Made by a program: the position numbers and the translations under genes. Shown here one piece after another: positions 55,518 to 64,000 of a stretch of 64,000 bases of DNA; within the stretch, counting starts at the first letter, position 1; every line of letters starts with the position of its first letter. Source of the DNA: Opeltia flavorubescens (Eukaryota > Ascomycota > Lecanoromycetes > Teloschistales > Teloschistaceae); assembly GCA_000442125.1 (NCBI GenBank), contig KE546970.1, forward strand, positions 1,480,667 through 1,544,666. The letters are read 5' to 3'. Under the pieces are notes generated by a model. That model was not told the DNA's origin, searched no databases, and saw only the letters and a list, made by a program, of their open reading frames with translations.

Positions 55518-58196
55518 ATGGATATTTTCTTGGGAAAGGTACATCAAATCTCCAAGTATGACTACAAGAGTCACGAGAATTGATGGTGATACCTAGGTCA
55601 CGCAGCAGGCTATGAACTATGCCATCAGGTACGAACCCATGGTTCAAATTGTAGCGATGACTCTAATGGGCAAAGATCGGGAATTACCATCACAGCAAGC
55701 TACGCGATCAAGCAGTCTTCTCGATTGCTGAAAGTACGTCTCATCCAGATTTGAAAAAGGATGATCATAACTGATCGTAATTCAAGTCGGTTGAAGGCCA
55801 TGAAAAAGAAGAACTTCAGGACCTCCAAGAAAGACTTGACAGCAAGATCAGGGTTTGTCAACCTGTGTTTCCATTTCATGCGTCAGACTTTCTTTTCATT
55901 TTTAAATATCTGTTCTCAATACGGGCTACGGTCTCTGCTTGCTTTAAATTATTCAATCCGATTCAGATTGGAAGGGCGGCTTTCTGATACTTCATTTCAA
56001 TCCAGATCATCTCACCAGCAATTGACATGATCGAATTAATGTACGTAAGTCTTCCTATTCTGCCGGCATTCATTCCTTACGTGCCAGCTTAACTATTTCC
56101 AAAGCTCGGCTAGAGGTAATACATCTTTGGAATCTGCTGTTTCCCTTACCAAATCTCTTAGATGGGAAATCCAGGCTTTGGGCCAGCGGTTGGCAGCTGC
56201 TGCAACCACCGATGAGCGTGCTCGTAATGGGAAACTCAAGGTACAAGAAAAGGCACAGCACGATATCGAGCTCAAACGAATTATTCAAGCGATCAAAAAG
56301 CTTCTGAACAAAATTGAGGATGCTGTGCCGCTGATCAATCTTGCCATCACCGCATCGGGGACGAGCCTCTCTTCGAACCTACCCTCGACTGTGTCTCCAT
56401 CTAGGCTTCTTCAAGCAAGCACGTTTCTGACAGCTGGAGATACACAATATTCGATCAATCCATCACAGCCAGTTCAGATTGGCCCTACCTTCATTCTCTC
56501 CATGTACATGCTCTTTGCTGGCCATATACGGCCACAGTATGAAGAGGATGTTCGAGAGAGCACGTGGAAGGAGGTAATTCACAAAGCCAACGTAAAATTG
56601 ATGCGAGTTCCTCTTGATTCACTATATGATTTTGCCGGAGAGGAACGTCGCCAGGAACCGTCAAATGGATCTGCAAGAGGAACTTCAGCTTCACCAAGTC
56701 CGAGATCACATGATGATATCCTTGTGTCGACAGAAGGTGATGAGCAAAGCCGGACGGACGAGTATGCCTACCAGCTCTGCATCGTGGAAGACTTGGATGA
56801 TGATCGCGTTCACACGTTTGAGGATGATGATCCTCAACCAGGGCCATTTGGTGGCGTGGATCTAGCAGGCATCAGAGAAGCTTTACCAATCCATGAAGTC
56901 TCTAAGATCTTCTATGCCGACACTGGCAAAATCCTTAATATCGGGACAGATGGAGAAGTCAATAGTCCAATCTTATTACTGAAACGAGATCCAAACGCTG
57001 TCCCACCTAGGCGCATGATGGAGAGGAGCGTTCACGAGGATTTCCAGGATTATGGATCTGAACCATCCTCCAGCCCAATAAATAATGCCCAAGCAAACGG
57101 CCGCGCAAGCAATCAGCGTCAGCTCGTCCGACTAGAACGAGAGTCAACACCAGCGTCCCCAGTATCTACACCCCGAAAAGGCACAGAGATTATCCCAGCT
57201 GCAAACCCCTGGCGAATTCCTCAAGTTCTAGACCCCGAATGGCTCGCCTTCGAAGTCTACACCGAATCTCCAGACTCGGATCTCGAATCGGAATCCGATG
57301 CTGCCGTTCCAACAAAAGAAACACACCGGTCACCCTCCCTCGAGCCCAACCTCACAACATCAATGTCCCGGCTCAATGTCGATTCTCCCTCCTCAACCTC
57401 ATCCCCGTCCCCAAACTCTTCAACCCCAAACCCAAGACCCAAAAATCCACCACCACCACCTCCCCTCCCACCAATCCGCACATCCCTCTCCCTCCTCGAA
57501 ACCCTCCTCCGCCTCCTCTCCCTCCAGCAATTCCAACAAACAACCCACCTTTCCATCCCAGACGAACTCCTCACCTTCTTCCTCTCCGAATCCGCATCCA
57601 CAGGCGCTGCGAACGGAGATGTGGAAGAGCGGAAACGATTAAGAGATGATGCGAGGAGGAGAGTGGGGTTTGATCCCTATGATGAGAGTCCTATCAAGAG
57701 ACGTGGAGAGGAGTATCAGTATCAGCAGCAATACCAGAATCAACAACATCAAAATCAGAACCAATATTACTACAACGAACAAGAAGAAGGCGCATGGACA
57801 ACACCCGAGCAAGATGCTGGTAGCACAAGTAGTAGCAGAGGAGATGGAAGAGGAAATTTACCCCCCGGTTCGCCGCAGTGGAATAACAGCCCGAGATATG
57901 ATGAGGGGTACGGGACTCACCGGTTTTCATATCCGTCGCCGGAACCGGGGTATGCGGGTTCTCCACTTTTGTTGAAGGGGAGGAGGGAGAGGAGTCGGAT
58001 GCCGGTTGATGGGAAAGGAGGGACGCCGCCGGTGAGGTTTCGCGGGATGGAAGGTGCAGTGAAGAGGGGGAGTCCGCTTGCGAGGCCTGGGAGTGGGGGG
58101 ACGGATGAGGGGTTGGGGAGTAGTACGCTGGAGGGATCGAGGAGTCCGGAGGAGAAAGCGGAGGAGATGGAGGGGAAAGTTGGCAAGGAAGAGTGA
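55518..58196 (+). CDS. YRB30: RanGTP-binding protein, Yrb30 type
   Basis: Fungal Ran-binding protein that binds RanGTP and blocks its GTP hydrolysis. Six exons: 55518-55538 (only 21 nt), 55597-55628, 55676-55733, 55787-55852, 56006-56040 and 56105-58196. Together the five short exons read M-D-I-F-L-G-K, V-T-Q-Q-A-M-N-Y-A-I-R, S-G-I-T-I-T-A-S-Y-A-I-K, S-V-E-G-H-E-K-E-E-L-Q and I-I-S-P-A-I-D-M-I-E-L-I, and every junction keeps frame (709 codons after joining the last two). The conserved core continues with L-T-K-S-L-R-W-E-I-Q, F-L-T-A-G-D-T-Q-Y-S-I and P-T-F-I-L-S-M-Y-M-L-F-A-G-H. A P-rich run and the helix S-L-L-E-T-L-L-R-L-L-S-L follow. The C-terminal region is G/P-rich and disordered. Codons switch from C-ending to G-ending at about 57610. 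Confidence 0.92.
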
Positions 58197-58546
58197 ATGA
58201 TGAGTTGATTGAACGACTAGTCGATTCTTGAGATATCAGTTGGTAATGCGGTGTTGGGGGATGGATATGGATGCTTCCTTGCTTGGCGATGGTTGGTAGA
58301 TACCCCTGAAGCTTCAATTGCACTGAACGAACGAATCAATCAAGATCGACCTGCATATGCTCCTCAGTCAAGAACAGTAAATATCGATATATCGACTTCA
58401 CATCAATCGCATCAACTGTTCCAATCCACAGGCCTGCCCTGCCCTTGCAGCCTCTTTAAAGCTGCTCTGCCTTCCTAAATGACCTATCATACACGAGATT
58501 TCAGTGATCCGAACGCCATTCTTTAGCAACCATTCCTCCCCAACCC

Positions 58547-61500
58547 TTAATCTCTCATCCCCTTCCTCACCAACGTTAACACATCAGCTACATGCCCCGC
58601 CAGCGTCCGATTATTGCTCAAACACCACATCAACTCGTCCGTCACGCCTCCACTAAAGACCTCCTCTATCCACTCCTTCCCCTCTTTACTCTCCATCTGA
58701 CTAAACGCACCGCCACCATTGACCCTATCTGCCATACCACCACGCATCCCAACCCCGAACTCCCCACTCCTCATACCGTCTGCCGCCTTCGGGATGTTCC
58801 TTGCCAAGTTCCTCAGCACCAGGATCGCACTCAGGGATAAACCGGCCGGATCTCCATGCTCATCGACGGGCGTGTTGTAGTATGTGAAATGCTGGTACAC
58901 GGCCGGACGACCTTCGGGTTCGATCTCGGATCTTGGGAGCGGCTTTCCGTCAGGACCAGCGAGGATATGCGGATTGTGTGTACCATTCTTGCCGAGGGTG
59001 TTGGGTGTGAAAGGGACAGTAAGGGCATGGTCGATTTGGGGTTTTTGGTTTTGATTCTGTGATTGGGGTTTGTATGGATGGGGGTTGGTCGTGGAGGTAG
59101 ATGTAGATGCTGATGTAGACGCTCCAGCTGAAGTTGTGGATTTGGGTTTTGGATCAGCACGGCCGGGGAGATGCACGTTGATATGTTTCGCGAGTTGCAA
59201 TTTTGTTCTCTCAAGACGGCAGGTTGTGTTGCCGGTGGTAAATCGATGACATCCTGCCCAGTGGCAGTCGATGGACTCATCGACGGTTCGGCCATCTGAT
59301 GTGTCCCATGTCATGCTGCCCTCGGCGTCTGCGATACGCTCGATGCCCATGTGGGTATTTATGATGTGGAAATGGAGGCTCTTAGATGTAGGAAAGAACT
59401 CGCTGCAAGGCTTCTCGGCGTTTGGGGCATGCCAGCGACAGCGAATGTAGGGTTGTCCGTGGGTATCGACGGGGGTGCGTCGAGGGCGGATACCTTTGAT
59501 AATGAATTTACTGGTTTGCCCAGCGACGACCTGTGCAGTTGCAGTCTCAAAAATAAGAGAAACATTCTTGATAAACTCCGCTGCCGGTAGCAATCCTGGA
59601 GCGTTAGGAATGGCACCGTGAGAGTATGGAGTGAAACGGGCTTGGTAAGCTTGCCAAAGGGCGATCTGAGTAATCTCACTATCTTTATGTTCCTCGAAGA
59701 CACATTTCAGCCAAGTATTCGAACGTTCGGGTTCGTCCATCTGAAGTAGTTGACGAAGTAGATCATTGGGGACGTCAGGGATTTTGTCGGCTGGTATCTC
59801 CGGGATTGCTGCCTGAAGAAGTGTTTTGGTCGTAAACTCAACCTCACCATAGCGGAGATGGCGGCATAGTTCTTTTATCAGTGGTGCTGATTGAAACATA
59901 GGAGTATCTGAATGGAAAAGGAGGATGGCGACATTCGAAGGAACAGCGGTGTACTGGTACAGAAAATCGAGCGACGCTCCTACCAGCTCTTCATCTTGGA
60001 GTAGTAGGTAACAAGAAAGCTTCTCGATAATTGTGATGGGAACAGAATGGAGATTATTATTCTCCTTCAGGTTCATACTGATGCGGCATGTGGCTCGAAG
60101 GGCTGTCAGGATCATACCACGGTCTGTGCTTCGGAGGACCTCGTCCAAGAGGATCCGATAAAGAGGATCGTTTTCAGGCATCACCCAGAAGCGAGTCACC
60201 ATTTCGGCAACATCCAACATGTAATGTTTCAACTCCACTAAGCGTGGATCGTTTGGGAGTGACATGATGATAGTAAGCATATCACGAACGTCGGCCATGT
60301 CCGAGAGATACTTGGCATTATCATCCATCAACGATAGATTACGCATGGTAAGAGCGGCTTCTTTGCATTTCTCGAAATGCATGACTTTGTCTCTTGGTTC
60401 TAGCTCATCTGCTACATCAATACGAGGCATGGATTTGATCCGCTCAACAAGACCAGGGGTACCGTTGATGCCGTCAAGAGCATTTATAGACTTGTCACTC
60501 TCCATGTAGTCAACTTTCCAATGGATGTCGTAATACTCGGAAGTGATTGACAAAATGTAATCCACGAGTGCTTCGGCTAGCATTGGAAAAGCTTCAAATT
60601 TGAACTTGTCGCCACGTTCGTGAGATATTTTGACCAGATGGTGCAGAGCGTATTCTTGTTCGGCAGGGATGCCAGATCTTAATGATTGTAGGGTTCGAAC
60701 ATAGATATTAGGACCTTCATAGCCACATCCAGGCTTTGTCATGTCTTTCTGCTTGTGCTGAGGCCCTTGAGATTGCTTGACTTGCTGATAGAATCTTGTC
60801 GAATTATTTGCCGGAGTGATGACTCCGCGGAGGGTGAGCGGCATAGGAGGTCGAGGTTCGTAGCTAGCAATGCTAGGAGGCATGCTGATCTGGTTTGTCA
60901 TCGGTACGTATGGATGACTTGATGGTGCTGTATTTGTAGGTTGCGGGGAATGACTTTGACTAGTTGCGTTTCGTGTCTGTCGTGACGAAGAGACATCTGG
61001 TTGGAAGAGGACGCGCTGGGGGGGCGCCTGTCGAAGACCTAATCTCATGGTGAGCATCGGATGGTTGTGTTCATAGGCTATAATATATACCTCTTGTTGA
61101 ACGTCCAGTTCCACTGCCTGGCTCGTCCAGATCCATCTTGTCCCCCGCTTCTGGTGTTCTAACTTCTTCTTCACCAGAAGCTTCCGCATCCTCGATGGTT
61201 GGTTGACGGTAATTGTTCACGGTACGTGTAAGAAGGTCGCCGCCTTTGGCGGTAACATCTTCAAGTATTGCTCTTGGAGGTGGGGTTTTTTTGTGATAGT
61301 CTACAATCTCAAATGCACTTTACAGAATCAGTGAAAGTATGAAGAGGATATAGCTGTACTCACGCAAGGTTCTTATAGTAGACCGTCTTCAATGCGAAAG
61401 CGTAGGCGGCAGCGTTGGTAGCTCCAAGGTGGAACTCATGGCCAACTTTGCGCCAGGCGAGCTTCTCGCGGCTCACTTGATCGTAGCCACCGAGATTCAA

Positions 61501-61721
61501 GACAATGGAGTAAAGTTTCTGGAGGTCAATTGGCTTTCCGTTGACGCGTGGGAATGAATCGAACGTGGTCCTGGTACATCATATGAGAGAGTAGATCAAT
61601 GTATGAGTGTGATAAATTTGCTGATGTTGCGTGCGACATACCCTCGTTCTTCGTGGAACGCTGCCAACTTCTGTATGAATGCATCGTTGCTCAGCTGTAA
61701 AGTCCGGTGGCTATCTGGCAT
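58547..61721 (-). CDS. RSC9: RSC chromatin-remodelling subunit Rsc9 (ARID protein)
   Basis: DNA-binding subunit of the RSC-type SWI/SNF remodeller in the nucleus. Start M-P-D-S-H-R-T-L-Q-L-S-N-D-A-F at 61721. The ARID spans about residues 12-100 over three exons: F-I-Q-K-L-A-A-F-H-E-E-R-G|T-T-F-D-S-F-P, L-Q-K-L-Y-S-I-V-L-N-L-G-G-Y-D-Q-V and W-R-K-V-G-H-E-F. Introns end at TACCAG, TGTAAAG and GATTAG; the last restores R-S-T-R|G-L-R-Q-A-P. The central part is an armadillo-like helical region as in ARID2/Rsc9. Near the C-terminus are two C2H2-like elements, C-R-W ... H-F-H-I-I-N-T-H and C-H-W-A-G-C-H ... L-A-K-H-I-N-V-H. About 980 residues. Codon bias flips from C to G at about 58820. Confidence 0.92.
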
Positions 61722-61921
61722 TGCCGGGAAGTTTCGCCAAGGAGGCAACCACGTTTCGTATCGTGATCAGCGTGATTCGATTACTGCTGGCCAACTATCC
61801 CGTATGAATGATAAATGGCATTGCATGCTTAGATCCATGCTTGAACAGCGGCTCTACGGGCCGACCCGTTCGGTGATCGGTGCTGAAATGCTCCGTCCTT
61901 ATCAGTCAAGCCACCCGGAGT

Positions 61922-62376
61922 AGAAAATAAAATAGATGCGAATGCAACACTTTGATGTTCAACCACATCTTAGTAATTTCAATGGCAAACGTAAAGTAAA
62001 CAGTACCTTCGACATTTCGACGTAATAATCATCCAGATTTTGTGAGGAAATTGAGTGTTTTAATGGCACCATTAATAGATCAACTCCTGTATTATTCGCG
62101 TGCCAAGGCGCGCCCCTCCATTCACTTTGGATTTAAGGGACCAAGTCTTCTTGAAAATACGCTTTACTCTTCTGTGGAAGAGTCAGAGATAAACTATACT
62201 CATTCTACATGTATGTATGCACCTATATCAATCATTGTTCTGTGTTAGAAATGTAGAGAATTGCGGTATTTTGATTCGAAGATCACAACATCAGGTGGTG
62301 TGATAAAAAACATTGAGGTCTCCCATAATTTCTTTCCATACCATTTCAGTTATTTTACTTCTCGTCTCAGATCACG
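61922..62376. other. divergent intergenic region
   Basis: About 650 bases lie between the RSC9 start and the next ATG at 62377; the part from 61922 holds no recognisable exon. AT-rich, no strong TATA element. Confidence 0.5.
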
Positions 62377-64000
62377 ATGGCCCGCGGTCCGGTTTCATTG
62401 CAGCTGCATAAACTTTCATTCTGTACAACTGCTACTCTGCATGCAAAAATGCTATGGGAGCATCTATCAGGGGATATTGACATGTTTGCTGTCTTTGATC
62501 ACGTCAAGAAACCAGGGCTGGGACAATCTGTATCAGAAAAGCAGATTGTTCGTCTGATTCGGCATGGCAACCTTCTCGTAGGTGTTTGTATGGCGTTGCA
62601 CGTTACTGACGTGCTTGCTCTTCCTAACGTGAGCGATACGTCGTTGACGACAAATGATAATACAGGAAGAGATCGATCTCGAAAACATCGTGTACCAGGT
62701 TCGACTGGATGAGGAAAGATTCCGATCTCAGCAGATTCAGGACTCCGACCGATTCGTCGTCCTTGTGATCAAACATCCTTCCGTGGCACTACGCTATCAG
62801 CTGGCTTCTGGAGAGGCATGTTCACATAGCAGTCTATCAGGCGTCTCGGTCTGACTGTACCTACTAGGTCAGAAGAATACAAATGAACTTTCGCCCAGAA
62901 TTGGGTTATGAGATGGCTGTGCAAATCTTTCGTGCCCTCGGAGTACCAATTCAAAACAAGAATATATCTGAGAGCTTCAAGTACGGCGGAAGTGGGGGAT
63001 TGTCACCGGAACAGCATTCCCAGGCAATGCCGTCCTATGTTGCAGCTGCTGAAGGAATACGAACGAGGACTGGGTAAAGTAAATTCTGTCGATATTTTGG
63101 TATCTCTCTAACGTCCTAGTAGGACCTACTCAAGTCACAGTACCACCTATCACAATAGCTTGACGAATTTAGGAACAGTTCCAAATCTTGAGAGACCTTC
63201 GAGTGCTCTCTCTTCTTACCGCGGTATCTCATCGAGCCCTACTCGTGAACACTTGGAGGCCAGAGGGGGTTTCTATTATAGTCCAACTGTAGCCGAAGTA
63301 CAAAGACCTCTGCAAGCTCCAAATTCTATCGAGCGCCCAACGACCTCATTCGGCCATTCATTGCCATCGTCGAGCGCGCCTGAAAAGACTCTCAACCGAC
63401 CTGCGACGGCGCCAATCACCCTCAGTCAGCTGATGCCACCGAGAAGAGAACTTCCATTTCCACCGGGGCCAACCACAAGCATTACCGATCGAACAGCCCA
63501 TACCGAAGATCCGAGTGGACGCGAGAAAGCTGAGAGTAAAGACCCCAAAAAGGCAGCAACGACCACCAGAAGTCGCGCAAAAGGGAATGTCAAGGGGAAA
63601 CCATCAAGACCTTCATCTTCGAGAGCGAAGCCTAAGCCGTTGGCCAACGAAGACCTTCCTAAGGATCAACCGGCCCTAGAGAAGTCAAATTTGCAATTGA
63701 AACCCCAAAAATCCACAACGGCAGAGTCCCAGCTACCACCTAGCTCATCAAGTAAACTATCCGGCTCCAAGAGTGTGATGACGACAACATCTCCATCCAA
63801 AATCAACACCCGCAGCAAGAGCTCCGCGACCGCCGAAAAGCCGATTCCTGTTCCCTTGCAATTCTCCAAGGATTTCGAAAACATCCCGCCAGATGAGTAC
63901 ATGGACAGATTGGACCACTGGGTACGCAAGTACCAACATCTTCCCGCCCCTGAGCCCATGGTCAAGCCAATGGGGACGAAGAACGATCAATTAGCTGCAT
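62377..64000 (+). CDS. Rec114/Rec7-like meiotic recombination protein, C-terminus off the window
   Basis: Probable partner of Mei4/Rec24 in starting meiotic DNA breaks. Exons: from M-A-R-G-P-V-S-L-Q-L-H-K-L at 62377, ending N-L-L; after an intron of about 88 nt E-E-I-D-L-E-N-I-V-Y-Q-V-R-L; then V-R-R-I-Q-M-N-F-R-P-E-L-G-Y after an intron that seems to be GC-AG (GCATGT ... ACTAG); then T-Y-S-S-H-S-T-T-Y-H after an intron ending CCTAGTAG. The first about 190 residues look like the PH-like N-terminal domain of Rec114 (W-E-H-L-S, D-R-F-V-V-L-V-I, R-R-I-Q-M-N-F). The rest is S/T/P/K-rich and open to the window edge. Family assignment rests on pattern memory and is moderate. Confidence 0.6.

Noticed and set aside
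1-64000. tRNA or rRNA genes
   Set aside because: Scanning intergenic stretches for A/B-box-like words and cloverleaf stems by eye gave nothing convincing; a covariance-model search would be needed to exclude them.

Overview
The window is nuclear DNA from a filamentous ascomycete (Pezizomycotina; I suspect Leotiomycetes, but cannot prove the class by eye). The evidence is dense protein-coding genes on both strands, short introns (mostly about 45-100 nt, GT-AG, CTRAY-like branch points), and typical fungal proteins: Atg13, a Yap1-type bZIP, Sup35/eRF3, Yrb30, Rsc9 and Kap123. Two N characters (2032, 34281) show a draft-quality assembly. I see no tRNA, rRNA, CRISPR array or intact transposon.

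Layout. 1-5.1 kb: partial Git1-type phosphodiester/phosphate permease, methylthioadenosine phosphorylase and BUD22-like protein, all leftward. 5.5-6.7 kb: polytopic membrane protein. 6.9-13.6 kb: complex I 30-kDa subunit divergent from a long NOT4 locus. 14.2-16.6 kb: single-exon 802-residue orphan. 17.1-20.0 kb: HSL-like lipase. 20.3-24.6 kb: TSR2 and ATG13, convergent. 25.6-26.9 kb: KpsF/GutQ-like SIS protein. 28.1-33.0 kb: ankyrin-RCC1-BTB protein of the IBTK type. 33.3-37.8 kb: decayed accessory island with two overlapping relics of SNF2-type ATPases and a 101-bp minisatellite. 38.3-49.6 kb: BSD protein, IND1, YAP1, SPF30 and KAP123. 49.9-52.5 kb: SDR and aldo-keto reductase. 52.9-61.7 kb: SUP35, YRB30 and RSC9. 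62.4-64 kb: partial Rec114-like gene.

Most genes are housekeeping (mRNA turnover, splicing, translation termination, ribosome biogenesis, nuclear transport, chromatin, mitochondrial complex I and its assembly) and do not form a pathway cluster. Two do meet functionally: the complex I subunit at 6.9-7.8 kb and the complex I Fe-S assembly factor at 39.9-40.9 kb. Several pairs are divergent over short shared promoters (NDUFS3/NOT4, BSD/IND1, SUP35/YRB30).

The most unusual signals are: a repeated sense-strand switch from C/T-ending to G-ending codons inside many genes, always in the same 5'-to-3' polarity; a possible double 3' end of NOT4; a 51-nt stop-free intron in SUP35 whose retention would insert 17 residues; the decayed SNF2 island with a minisatellite whose units look like exon-plus-intron cassettes; and a one-base reading-frame conflict in the lipase gene.
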